Below are positions 1 through 11,485 of a DNA stretch of 64,000 bases, piece by piece. The stretch is from Armillaria gallica. Lineage: Eukaryota > Basidiomycota > Agaricomycetes > Agaricales > Physalacriaceae. Positions within the stretch are counted from its first letter, which is position 1. Each line of letters begins with the position of its first letter. The notes below the pieces were generated by a model. It did no database searches, was not told the origin of the DNA, and saw only the letters and a list, made by a program, of their open reading frames with translations. The DNA lies in the NCBI GenBank assembly GCA_037576215.1, contig JBANDB010000013.1, forward strand, positions 1,116,001 through 1,180,000, given 5' to 3'. A program made the translations under genes and the position numbers.

Positions 1-1040
1 TGCTGGTGACCTTTAAGCGTACGTCCTCTCCCCAATATTTGGGGAAAGAGCAAGTTCGGGACAGCTTGAAAGTCTAGACCATAAGCGTTTTGGTCACACG
101 GCCAAGTGACGTTTTTACAACTTAGTCCGCGACTCCGCGTGGGAACTCCCTTTAAGTTTGAACTACAAATGTCATTTAGCGTACCATCTTTACCCAAACC
201 AATGGCTCGGAGATCCATGGGCGGGAGTCATCCATGCTGGTGCCGGGTTTTGGGTCGATGAACACCGACTAGCAAGCGGATTCTTACCTCTAAGCGTAAA
301 AGCTGCAGTTCAGAAGAGGCAAACCGCTTCCACACCTACCTGTACCGTGTTTCAAGTCTATTAGGATGAACCACGAAGAAGACACCTAATACCTTGGGGT
401 GCAAGTGCCGTTGTCCGCCCTAGAATGTACGTCGGGACCTGGGGGACCGCGTGGTTCCCCTTGGTACAGGGCTAATGTTGTGTAATAGCTGGATCAGTTG
501 AAGAACCTTCAGAAGTCAGGGTCCGTGATTTACCTCAGTTAGGCTTCTTCTGGCTCTTGCGGTCGCCCTGTGACTCTTTCGGCGGTAAATACGTCCTAAC
601 GTCTTGTCCCGGTATCCTTTGGAACGAAAAACAATCAGCAAACGACCATGTACAAGAGACACGTCGTACGCACCCCAAAGAAAGAAGATCGGCGACGCAA
701 ATCCCATTGATAAACGATATCTGATAGACCCAGACATGTGGCGCTGTATCATTCATTAACATCGGACCATCGCTTTCCGCATGGAGTATGCGGTAGCGTG
801 AAACGCCACACGGAGACGAGCTGTAACCCTGATTCCGTTTTCACTGAGGCGCTGAGAATTTGAAGGTCAGTACGATTGATTCAGGGTTGGTACTTGCTCG
901 TCTTCGAATAAAGCTTGTGTGAATAAACGACTGACAGGGAAACACGTGTATGCACTTACCCGTTGACTGCTCTATTACACAGCCGTGGCATCACACCATA
1001 TTGTGCACAAATGCTGTAATGCATCTTTGAAGATTTGGGG
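1..1040. other. No recognisable gene; part of a duplicated segment
   Basis: Only short open frames without recognisable domains occur here. The stretch around 620-780 resembles 5640-5770 in the same orientation (shared blocks around CCCAAAGAAAGA and GGCGCTGTA, then CGGACCATCGCT). Shorter similarity is seen between about 90-140 and 5772-5845. I read it as the outer flank of the duplicated MTAP segment. Confidence 0.5.
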
Positions 1041-2110
1041 AAGTCCCTGCAGTTGACGAGAAATTCAGAAGACAACCGTGGAATCTAAAACATCTATTCA
1101 AAACATCGTAAATCTACAGTTTCTATTCTTTCTGTATAACAGCGGTATCAGCACAGCTCAAGAATCAAGGTACACCAATCTTACCATCTCAATTCAGTTC
1201 AGTTGTTCACCGCTGAAATACTCAGGAGGACGTAAACCAGCTTCTTGCGATGCTCGGGATCCTGTTTCTCTGATCGCGGCATAATTGAGAAACTCATAGA
1301 GCCAACTTGTTCCAAGAGGAAATTTTCCCCACTAACGCTGATGGCAGCATGTAGCTCATCCAACATGGTCGCAGCCACTAGCCGTGACGTGTCTGCGTTG
1401 GCTTTGAGTGTCTTAAACACTTCAGCGGCAGTGACTGTATCCGAATGAGGACGCCATGCATCGTAGTCGGTGGCCGTAGCGATCAACACGTAGCTACAAC
1501 GCCTTGGCCTCAGTAAATAATCTTACGCAACAACGGAACACGAACCTAAGCTCTGCCTCGCGAGCCAACTTGGCTTCAGGAAGCACACTCATGTTGATCA
1601 AGTCCCCTCCCCATTGACGGTACATAATGCTCTCTGCACGAATGGAGAACTGTGGTCCTTCCATGCAGACAATACATTTGTCGGTAAAAAGCTTCACGCC
1701 TCGTCCCTCCTGATCCAAGGCTTTGCGTACTCTTTCTTCCAGCCATGATACCAGCTTTCCGCTGAATGGGTCGCCGAAGCTGGCATGGGCGACGATGGAA
1801 GTACCCTCGAAAAAGGACGCCGGACGTATCCCTTTGATTCGATCGATGATCTGAGTAGGCAGAGCGAAAGATCCAGGCGATATCTCTTCTCGAAGAGATC
1901 CAACGGCGGAGAAGGCAATGATTTCCAGGGGTTTCAGAGCTGCAATGTTGGCCCATGCAGGAACTGCAGATGGAGAGATGTTATGTCCTGTTCCATGCCG
2001 TGCGAGGAAAGCGATTTGAATTCCAGAGGGAAGAGAGCAAATCGAAATGGGCGACGAAGGAAAGGGTTGAAACAGTTGAAACCGAAGGCAAGTCACATGG
2101 TTCGGGGGAG
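590..2110 (+). repeat. Direct repeat, copy A (MTAP-bearing segment)
   Basis: This segment matches about 5620-7050 in the same orientation. Similarity is patchy before about 1040 and close from there to about 2060, covering the MTAP-like exons and their 3' flank. The copies differ by scattered substitutions, small indels and one 9-base gap. Since the copies share an intron at the same place, the duplication was DNA-mediated rather than retroposed. Confidence 0.7.
1199..2096 (-). CDS. MTAP: MTAP-type nucleoside phosphorylase, copy A (5' truncated, possibly disrupted)
   Basis: The protein matches S-methyl-5'-thioadenosine phosphorylase, which cleaves MTA to adenine and methylthioribose-1-phosphate in methionine salvage. 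Visible signatures are [39 protein letters not shown], the block around [11 protein letters not shown], and [10 protein letters not shown] near the C terminus. A 52-nt GT..AG intron lies at 1494-1545, giving the joined reading ELS-YVLIAT. Oddities: a 9-base in-frame gap removes residues just before AFSAVG that copy B keeps; RAN reads WAN; and one G of a GGG run is missing near 1225, so the last residues differ from those of copy B. The 5' exon seen upstream of copy B was not found here. It may be a decaying duplicate. The G loss alone could be a sequence error. Confidence 0.72.
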
Positions 2111-2295
2111 GGCGTGATGTGGGTCGAGGACACGCTGCTGCCTGTATCCTGCTGGTGTCAATGGCACGCCCTCATCGTATGCATCTTGTTCTGTCATCAC
2201 TCTCTGTTGCAGAAAACCGTTTACCAACTTGTCCTCTAATACCGTAGGTGTCTTTTCATCGTCTGTCCAGCCTCTTATGTCAAACTTCTTACTAG

Positions 2296-3858
2296 ATGCA
2301 ACACGTTCCGGACCGCCAGCCGCAAGCAGACTTAAGAGAAACGATCTTTGACCCAGTCATCCCTGCTCCGGTAAGATGTTTTGTGGACATTGTGGCCCTC
2401 CGATTAGACTCGCTGTGTAGGTGCAACCTGAATATCATGATCTGGAGGAAATGTATCGTTGGAAGCGGGCGGCGAGGCGGCTCGCACAGAAATATCATAT
2501 AGACTTCGATGAAAATACCGACCCTGTGGCAGTCCTTCAAGAAGTGGAAAGGCGTGCTAGGTCAGCAGGGAAGCGTTCAAGTGGTCGCATCTTTAGTTTT
2601 ACCTCCCTTCGAGACGCTTTCGCATCAGTGTTCAAAACCGACGCAGAGGAGTTGAAAAGGCCTCGTCGCCTTGGTTCCGCAGCACCCGTCACTCAGCAGT
2701 CTATCCCGCCTGAATCCCGCTCCTTGATCGAAGGCGTAAGCGAATATCGCTAGACATCCTCCACTACGCTCATCCCAACTGTTGTAGGTTCAGTACGACG
2801 TTGGCCGGTACCGGTTTTGGGCTGTTCTCATCGGTATTGATGCGTACACACAAGATCCATTGCGCGGTTGCGTATCAGACGCTTTGTTTATGAAGCACTT
2901 CTTAACCGACGACCTTAGCGTGCCAGAAAACCATATCAAGTGTCTCCTCGGCTCTGATTCCGAGTCTACGCCTTCCCGTGCCAACATTGTAGATACGCTC
3001 TACAGTCTCGCTAACAACCCTAAAATTGGCCGAGGCGACAATATCATCATCTACTATGCTGGTCATGGCTCCAGCTATTACTGTACAAAGCATGATCCCG
3101 AATCTCAATGCGACTATCCTTGTCCCATCGAAGCACTGTGCCCCATCGATCGCGATACCCAAGACCCCGATGGAAATTGGATACCCGACATCAGTGACCG
3201 GGAGCTCAACATTTTGTTTGCACTGATATGTCGCGCCAAGGGGCGAAATATCACATTCATTGCCGACTGCTGCCACAGTGGTGGCATGAGCAGGGGCCAG
3301 CAACGAGGAATACGCAATACACCCCCGTCCCGTCATACTTCCCTCGAGGACATGTTACGTACTGCGGACAAAAGATGGAAATATCTACCTGGCTATCAAT
3401 CAGTATTATCGAAGGATTGGCGGCCAGATATGGATTCTCATGTAATTCTGGCAGCGTGTCAGAGTTACCAGAAGGCGAAGGAAGATGAATTCGGCGGGGT
3501 ATTTTCCAAGGAACTTATTCGTGTTTTGAGGTCGACTGACTGCAAGGAGGGAACGACGTTTGTTGATCTCATCCCGCTTCTGAATCCGCTTCCTGACGGC
3601 CAGGCCCCGCTCGTTGACGGGACACGGAGATTTGAGCCCATTTTTAATCGAGCTCCCCAATTTTGGGCTGTTCTCATCGGCATCGATGCGTATACACAAG
3701 ATCCGTTGTGCGGTTGCGTATCAGACGCTTTTTCAATGAAGTACTTCTTAACCGACCGCCTTGGCGTGCCAGGAACTGTATTCCAGTGTCTCCTCGGCTC
3801 CAAAGATCGAACTTTGCTGATCCCAAGTCTATACGACCTTCCCGTGCCAACATTGTAG
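2296..3858 (+). CDS. Metacaspase-like C14 (caspase p20) protein with partial second domain
   Basis: Three exons fit well: 2296-2370, 2421-2735 and 2788-3858, joined by two phase-0 introns with GTAAG donors, giving about 486 residues. After a ~130-residue charged N-terminal part comes a peptidase C14 domain opening FWAVLIGIDAY. The catalytic His lies in YYAGHGS (about residue 223) and the catalytic Cys in DCCHSGG (about residue 292). Family members are cysteine proteases linked to programmed cell death and stress in fungi, usually cutting after Arg/Lys. The first domain looks complete. The frame then runs on without a stop into a second copy of the domain start (FWAVLIGIDAY again, near 3661) and ends at 3858 after a frame change. 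The start at 2296 is the first ATG that splices in frame. Confidence 0.82.
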
Positions 3859-4525
3859 ATACATCTACAGTCTCGCTAACAACCCTGAAATTGGCCGAGG
3901 CGACAATATCATCATCTACTATGCTGGTCGTAGCTCCAGCTACTACTGTACAAAGCATGATCATGAATCTCGATGCGACAATTGTCCCATCGAAGCACTG
4001 TGTCCCATCGATTGCGATACCCAAGACCCCGACGGAAATTAGATACCCGGCATCAGTGACCGGGAGCTCAACGTTCTGTTTGGACTTATATGTCGCGCCA
4101 AGGGGGGAAATATCACATTCATTGTAGACGCCGGCTACAGTGGTCGCTTGAGCAGCGGCCAGCTACCAGTCAGCACGATCGAGACATCTACTAAAGTCAA
4201 GAGCATGTTACATACTGCAGATGAAAGGTGGAAAGATTTGCCTGGCTATCGATCAGTATTATCGAAGGATTGGTGGCCAGATATGGATTCCCACGTAGCT
4301 CTAGCAGCGTGTCGGTGTTACCAGTTTGCGTTCGAAGTGGAGGATAACAATGAATTCGGCGGGGTGTTTTCCAAGGAACTTGTTCGTGCTTTGACGTCGA
4401 CTGACTGCAAAGAAATGACGTATGTTGATCTCATCAATCGTATGAGTGGGTTACCATGGTCACTTGCGGGTAAGCAGACCCCGTTCGCTGGTGGGAACCG
4501 AAAGAATGAGCGCCTTTGGAATTGA
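3640..4525 (+). pseudogene. Tandem second caspase domain, catalytically dead and interrupted
   Basis: From about 3640 the DNA repeats the preceding caspase domain almost completely (same blocks: FWAVLIGIDAY, CVSDAF, NIIIYYAG, the VLSKDW region, EFGGVFSKEL). The catalytic His codon is now CGT (Arg, 3929-3931) and the catalytic Cys is GGC (Gly, 4133-4135), with the following His now Tyr. A one-base shift occurs before about 3860, and a TAG sits at 4040-4042. After the stop the frame is open to 4525. Several independent lesions, including both active-site losses, make this a true relic rather than a sequencing artefact. Its first ~65 residues are still attached in frame to the upstream active domain. 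Confidence 0.85.
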
Positions 4526-5619
4526 ACTGATTTCCATACGTCGTAGTCTTAATCATGTATAAAAGTAGTTATTTTCACCAAAATAACAGAAGAAATCCGC
4601 TTACCTTGAACTCAGCAACGTCGAACGCTCCCAAGACACGTCCGAGTTCCATTTATGAATGTCGGGAGGTGACCGATGGATTTTTGTCTCCTTTGCTCTT
4701 GGAGCACTGTCCATCCATCTCTACGGTTTGGACCAGCTCCTCGTATCCGTTCAACGTCTGAATGGAGGCGATAAGGAGAATTAATTTGGAAACCAAGATG
4801 CTGTTAATGGTCTCGGCAGACTTGGCGACCATGGGGGTGTAGCGAGAGGAAGGTTATCATCTTCAGCCTTCACAAAGAGAGTAAGCGGTGAGGCACTGAA
4901 TGGTAGAATATGCACCACGCTCCTGGTCTCTGGAACGGGTGGTGTTCGTCATTCTGGAACAGAAATTGAAAATAATCCATTGATGTCGAAGTCAGACGAT
5001 CCTTGAGCAGCTCAATTTCAAAAACGGAAATACCCGGGAGGTGAGCACCAAATTGGGAGTTGAATATACAACGATTCGTCGACCTTCGGGTTCGGGGAAA
5101 TATCTGTTGTCCTCTCACCGTCAGCCCCACCCAGAGACATTAAGATGCCGGAAAAAATTACCAACAGAGAACTCAGTCCAAGATGACTAGCACGAGTCAC
5201 GACTATTGAGCCAACAGTCACTGTTAGGTCGACAAATTACCTTCTAAAAACAAGATCCCCCCAGCAGAACCACGCCGTCTTGGCCATGGAGAGAAATTGA
5301 ATAATATCGAGGATATATTACTGAAAGGAAGATAGTAACAGGATCTGCTCATTGTATGCATACGACGCACCGGAGCGCAGTCGAGGCGCAGCACCAGCTC
5401 TTTATCGATCTCTTTATCGTGACAGTTATTTCACATCACATCTACAAAAAGACAAAGTCAATTTCACGCTAACAAAATTCAAGGCGGGTACTTGCATGCT
5501 GCGAAGCCTACGGCGCTTGTGCCCACGCGTCGACCGTGACTACCAAACATACAAGGTGATGATGATACCACCTCCTAATCGACGTGTGCCGTGCTTTGCT
5601 GGGGTAGATCCGTGACTTT
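4526..5619. other. Gap with no recognisable gene
   Basis: About 1.1 kb with only short open frames on both strands and no family signature. It separates the decayed caspase domain from the second MTAP-bearing repeat. Confidence 0.5.
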
Positions 5620-7050
5620 CGAGTATATGGTATTATGGTATACGCGGACAGTATCAAACGTCCATCTCCCAAGAGATAGGGCGTATGCGACCCAAAGAAA
5701 GATCGACGACGGTAAATGATACGCGTTTGGACAGACATCTGGCGCTGTAAACATCTAAGACCGGACCATCGCTCACACGACCAGGTGACATTTTTACAAC
5801 AACGGGAGTTGGTTCGAGCAACTTAGTTCGCAATTCCGTGCGCGAGTTCCTTCCGTTTTCAGGACTAGAGAAGAGGTCAGTGCGATTGATTCAGGATTGG
5901 TCTTTACCCAAACCAATGCCCGGAGATAAAGGCGCTGGACCCGTTGAAATCGTCTTACCTGTATTATGCACAAGTGTTGTGATGCATCTTTGAAGACGGG
6001 AAAGTTTTGAGTTGATGAACATGGACTAGACAACGATGGAATCAAAAGCATCTATATTCAAAACATCGTAAATCTACAGTTTCTATTCTTTCTGTGAAGT
6101 AGCGGTATCAGCACAGCTCAGGAATCAACGTACACCAATCCTACCATCTCAGTTCAGTTCAGTTGTTCACCGCTGAAATACTCAGGGAGGACGTAAGCCA
6201 GCTTCTTGCGATGCTCGGGATCCTGTTTCTCTGATCGCGGCATAATTGAGAAACTCATAGAGCCAACTTGTTCCAAGAGGAAATTTTCCCCACTGGCGCT
6301 GATGACAGCATGTAGCTCATCAACACGGTCGCAGCCACGAGCCGCGATGTGTCTGCGTTGGCTTTGAGTGTCTTGAACACTTCAGCGGCAGTGACCGTAT
6401 CCGAATGAGGACGCCATGCATCGTAGTCGGTGGCCGTAGCGATCAGCGCGTAGCTACAAAGTCTTGGTCAGCAAACAACTCACAACACCAACGGAACACG
6501 AACCTAAGCTCTGCCTCGCGAGCCAACTTGGCTTCAGGAAGCACACTCATGTTGATCAAGTCCCCTCCCCATTGACGGTACATGATACTCTCTGCACGAG
6601 TGGAAACTGTGGTCCTTCCATGCAGACGATACATTTGTCGGTAAAGAGCTTCACACCTCGGCCCTCCTGATCCAAGGCTTTGCGTACTCGTTCTTCCAGC
6701 CACGATACCAGCTTTCCGCTGAATGGATCGCCGAAGCTGGCATGGGCGACGATGGAAGTACCCTCGAAAAATGACGCCGGACGTATACCTTTGGTTCGGT
6801 CGATGATCTGAGTAGGCAAAGCGAAAGATCCGGCGATATCTCTTCTCGAAGAGATCCAACGGCAGAGAAGGCAACGATGGCACGAACTCCCAGAGATTTC
6901 AGAGCTGCAATGTTGGCCCGTGCAGGAACCGCAGATGGAGAGATGGTATGTCCTGTTCCATGCCGTGCGAGGAAAGCAACGTGGATTCCTGAGGAAGAGA
7001 GCAAATCGATATGGGCGACGAAGGAAAGCCCCAAGGCTGGAAAAAATGCG
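5620..7050 (+). repeat. Direct repeat, copy B (MTAP-bearing segment)
   Basis: Same orientation as the segment at about 590-2110. Close similarity begins near 5950 and continues through the MTAP-like exons. Copy B keeps a further 5' exon piece around 7090-7110 that is not seen in copy A. Confidence 0.7.
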
Positions 7051-7110
7051 CTTTAAAAAAGGTGTAATATACTGTTGGGGGACGTACGGTCTCAGGGTTT
7101 ACATGTTTTC
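6154..7110 (-). pseudogene. MTAP: MTAP-type nucleoside phosphorylase, copy B (frameshifted)
   Basis: Second copy of the methylthioadenosine phosphorylase-like gene. It keeps parts copy A lacks: an upstream exon piece ending VNPET before a GTACGT donor, an exon beginning [11 protein letters not shown], the full [12 protein letters not shown] block, and the C terminus EYFSGEQLN ending at 6154. The intron at 6454-6503 matches the copy A intron. Relative to copy A three single bases are missing, near 6322, 6605 and 6831, each shifting the frame inside conserved blocks. No start codon was placed with confidence. Either this is a decaying duplicate, or the indels are sequence errors and it is the functional gene; its better-preserved coding blocks favour taking the second possibility seriously. 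Confidence 0.68.
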
Positions 7111-7871
7111 TGCAGATTCGGTGAGAATTTGACAAAAAAGGAAGAATATAGCGCACACAAATGTCAGGTTGTCCAAATTGTAGAGCCCGCTCCCTCCGAT
7201 GACTCCGATAAGTACTACTCAGGGATTAGTCGATATCCAAGGTAGGAACGAGAGGGGACCTGCCATTTTCTGCCATTTTACTAGTAGGTATCCTCAGGAA
7301 TTTCACCAGTCGCGTTCCAGAAGCCAGAGAGAGAAAGTGAGAGGAATGGGAAATGGCGATGAGCAAGATGTTGTTACATTTTGAGGAAAGATGGGAAAAC
7401 TATTCGCAAGACGCACGTGGGAGGCAGAAATGTTTATCTTAGATTATCTTATCAGCAATCTTTATCAATTACATAATTTGCATATCACTTCAAGTATTCC
7501 AAAAAAGGGTTCTTTCAATCTTTATTCACGGGAAAAGTGTGTCAGATGTCCGCTCAAACTTGCAGACATTTGGGGCTAAAATATGCTAACTCGGACAGAC
7601 GGAAATTTGGCCCAAGCTTGGGAACGGAAATTGAGACAACTTCGCATCAATTCTCATTCTGTTTTTGTGCTTTCTTCCTTTTTAAATTTGTTCTAACAGT
7701 TCCGACAAAGTTCTAAGCCGAATTGACGTCGACATGACTAGTCGCAGCTTACGTCGGCAGGTCCACATCCTCTCGGATATGCTAGGTCGGACAAGGTTTT
7801 CAAATATACTAATTGGCTTGCGGACACACCTTGGAGCAAGAGAAACGTTGGTACAAATGTTGTGCCCCTAC
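7111..7871. other. Intergenic gap, nothing recognised
   Basis: Only short frames (about 60 residues) without family signatures. The stretch is AT-rich around 7430-7510 and lies between two minus-strand genes, so it holds 3' and 5' flanks. Confidence 0.45.
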
Positions 7872-9077
7872 TTAATGAACCCCTTGATGCCAAGGAAGTA
7901 CCTTCTCCTGTGCATCGTCATTCACCTTTTGAGTAGAGCCTGAGGGCTGAGATGTAGGATCGTTGTCCGTGTTGTGAGCACCCTCCCGGAGCATCAGAAG
8001 TGCATCAAATACATCGATTTCACCGTCCTTTCTATCAGAGTCGACCCTCGCTTTACACTTAGCCTCATTCCGACTCTGCTTCACTCCTGGGTAGAATGAA
8101 TTTGACCAATGCGATCTCACCTGCGCCAAAAAGTCTTGCGCAGGCCATGTGAATCGTGATCAGTGCCGAAGCGTAGACTGCAGCAAACAGACAATGAGGT
8201 AGCCAGGTATCAAACTCGCCAGCAGGAGGTACATGGAGGGCCTTGCCAGCTGGAATATTATAATGTGGAGTCCTGGGAGCATTAGGTTCCACAAAAAAAT
8301 GCAGGGTCCAGCGAGCGGCATCCGGCGTAGTCCCGGTGACTGTCTACATCTGTTGTTTTCATTATAAAATTCGGAGTCTATGCTGAGGTGAGCCACAGGT
8401 GAAAATACTGTTGACAAGTAATCCATACCTGGAGAATAGCAGCACATCGGTCAAGGACCTTATGTAATATCCCATTGACAAGTAGCCCGTTTCGTGGGTC
8501 ATCAATCATCGATGTCATCAATGTCATCTTCATCTCCTCCCCCGCTTCGTCCCTCTGTAACCATTCTGATATACTAAGAGCAGTATCAGCGCCAACTTGA
8601 AGAAAAGGCATCTATTTAAGATATACCTGACTGCCTTGGCTTTGCACAATTAAATGAGCAGCACGGCGATACCTAGAGTCTATAGCAGTGGCGACAGGAT
8701 TTGTCACGCTCGAGAATCGAAGATTTGAAAGAGGATACATCGGAATAATCGGAATCATAGCTTGTTCTACTAGCATTTTCGATGTCGGGGTCGATAGGAA
8801 ATATTGGCCCGTGGGTGTGATAATAGAGGTCGCTCGGATGGAAAGGCGCATCGTAATCGAAATCCGTAGAATTCTGGTCGAACGACAGGCCGCCCTCTGC
8901 ACCCATGATGCAGTAGCCGGCATAACATAACCATCTGTAAGGCTTGAAAGAGAACTCGGCCAGCCTGTGAACGGGAATTTCGAGACAAGGAAGCCAGATT
9001 TCAGAAGCTGGGGTGCCATCTCGACCGTGAAAGGGTTGTACGTGAAGGCGTACGAATTCTTGCTCTGGAGTCGCCAT
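7872..9077 (-). CDS. HNH-nuclease-like Agaricomycete protein, frame-disrupted
   Basis: The likely start is ATG at 9077 (MATPEQEFVRL). An N-terminal region of about 130 residues, with FKPYRWLCYAGY then GAEGGLSFD, is followed by an HNH-like core: ILERDKSC, a frame change, VATAID, then RRAAHLIVQSQGS, and after an intron DDPRNGLLVNG. The ERDxxC..VAT..AAHL..NGLL pattern is that of fungal HNH domains, whose metal-binding His lies in AAH. The C-terminal part (FDTWLPHCLFAAVYASAL, then after an intron VKQSRNEAK) ends at 7872. The frame change between KSC and VAT near 8698 fits loss of two bases from a TGTG. Function is unknown; HNH folds usually cut nucleic acid, but activity is not shown here. The HNH assignment is by pattern recognition only. 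Confidence 0.6.
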
Positions 9078-9198
9078 AGAGGAAGGTAACATGAATGAAA
9101 CAGTGAAACAGGTCGACTCGGTGTCTAGCGCGCTGACTATAATTTCTAGGGGTAATTGGTGCGACAGCTGTATGCGGTGGAACACGAAGTACTGCGTA

Positions 9199-11485
9199 CT
9201 ACGTAGCATTGCGCACAATGAGTATTACTGGGAAGCCCAAAATAAGAACGGATGCGAAAGCATTGAACCCAATAGTGGACGCCCAGTATAAACAGAAAAC
9301 GAAGAAGAAAAAGATTAAAATAGGTGGGCCTTCAAGTTTCAAACCCGAAGAATTGCATACATCAGCTGCGTCAGCTCGGTCCTTCCAAATCTGTCCTTTG
9401 ACCGCCTCATCCAATGAGATGTTATACCAAACGTAGGGGTCTCCATCTAGACTGTCATGCCTGTTCGTTGGAACATGTACAACCCACTGAAATAATCGAA
9501 TAGGTTCATGTCCGCATGGTATGATTGCGTAGAGCAGGAAGCCTTCGCCAGCCTTACCCTTAGCGGCAACCGCTGTCTGATGCTTCCAGTTGTCAAGATC
9601 CAACGATGCTTGCTTTCTCAAGCAGTCCTCTGGTTCTGCTATCCCCAAAAGCTCCCGGATATGCTCGTCCAATGCAGGCGAAGGTATGACACTAAGCGAC
9701 ATCGCAGGCGCAGTTGTGTAATTTAGGATCACAACCGGAGGTTCAGAGTGACCTTTGGGCTGAACCCGCCTTTGGTTAGCGAGTATCAAAGTACGATTTG
9801 AGTGTAAATCACTGTTCAGGACTGCGCGGAGAAAGGCGATGTCGTGGCTGGAGAGTAATTCATATCCGGCTGTGGGAGTAAATAAGATATGTTAGTCGTA
9901 CAACACGAGCAATACGAGCTTACCCATCCGCTCCTTTTTATCTTTGCACAAATATTCCCGTGTCCATCAGACCAGGCTGTCCTTTAGCATTCACGGGAAC
10001 AATACTGGGCATGTACGCAACCAGTGCATATTTTACGGAGAGGCCGCTCGCCCAATGCGTATACGCCTGCACACTATTGATATCATCTCGTCAATGACCA
10101 TATCACTCTTCCAAGGAAACATATGATAGTAATGTACCTTTGGATTATCACACATGGATGGCTTCAGACTGACAAACCCAGCTCTGAGTGCTTCGCGCTC
10201 ATCGATTGTCCTGACCAATGCTGTCCATGCATTCCAGACGCGCCCGCTCACATCACGACGCAACCGTGACCCCTGCCCAGCGTCTAACCCTTGGATTCGT
10301 GCAACGGAACGACTTGCTTCACGAAGAACGGAGCGGTAGATAAGCAGTGAGGTGATACGATCAAGGATTGATTTGACTTGTCCATGAACCGAGCGGTGAA
10401 AGCTAGCAGCTCGGAGAAGAACCTGGAAGAGATTGCTCCGTAGCAACGATGCTGTCCACACGCAGCTGGGGCTAAAGGAGAAGAAGTCGCTGAGGTAGCT
10501 TAATGCTGAGGTTATGCATTTAGCATGAGCAAGTCTCTCGTCAGCGTGCCGATGCGGTGGTTGATTGCTGGCAACGAGCAGGGACAGAACAAAACAGGAT
10601 CAATGGAGACTTTTCCGGACGATAAGTTCTCGTCTGAACGGAGTGTGGCTTCTGATTATAGTCATGGCGTCAAAGCCACGACTGACCCGGGTGTAATAAG
10701 TAATGGAATGATTTGCCGGGTGTTCTGCAACAATGTTCTGGAGGCATGCTAAACGGCACTCTGAGGAGACAGAGGAAGTAACACGAGTCCAGCACCTGCC
10801 CGAGTCGGAAATAACGGAAACCATGAAATCGTTGAGTAGACCGGATAGTGGTCCACAACATATGGACGCATGGCCAGTTCTTCTCGGATTTTGGGCAGTT
10901 CCGCCATTCTTTGGAGTAGAATAAGAGAGTATCCCGCTCTTTTGACGTGGTAGGATGATGCATCGCCGACGAGATGGTGTTCATCGTCGTCAATACGTAC
11001 AACGCCTTCTGAAATCAAGTATGTGCACCATTCATAGATACGGGGCGAAAAGACCAGAATATCCTTTTGAATCCTTCGGATTTTGGAAGGATGGAAAGCC
11101 ATGATTAGCCCGAAGAAGCAAAGTCCGGCAAGGTGCACGAGGGACTGTTCGTTTGTAGCGTCCTCGCCAGGAGGTTTGTTCGATGAGAGAAACTCTTTTA
11201 TGACTAGAAGTATCCTATTCCATCCAGAGGGCCCAACATCTCGTATGAGTCGCTGGTTTTCCAACGACATATGAACAGAGTCTGCCTGCAAAGGAGGCGC
11301 GGTGTGGAATTCATGGCCATCTGCTGCAGAGTCGAATTGCTGACGACGAGCAATTGGGTTACAATTTTAGCGCAATACAATCTTGTACGTACCACAGACC
11401 AGTGCACATTAGCTGCCATCATTCGTGAGAGACGGACGGGCGGTGACCTTGTCTCGGAAAAAGTTTTGACGTAGTGATCGATCAC
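9199..11485 (-). CDS. MYND zinc-finger protein with in-frame stop inside the finger
   Basis: This is a multi-exon gene of the large Agaricomycete MYND family. Helical N-terminal exons (11485 to about 10150) lead to CDNPK, an intron, then CAGVYALGERPLRK, ICTGC, QYCSREC, a stop, and RTAWSDGHGNIC. That spacing fits a MYND finger, a zinc-binding protein-interaction module. A further intron leads to a C-terminal region starting AGYELLSSHD and containing ILNYTTAPAMSLSV, ending at 9199 with a hydrophobic tail. The codon after CSREC is TAA (9984-9986 on the plus strand) where the family usually has CAA for Gln. Another junction near 10790-10830 is either a short intron or a frameshift. If the stop is real the protein would end inside the finger. 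The start at 11485 is tentative. Confidence 0.65.
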
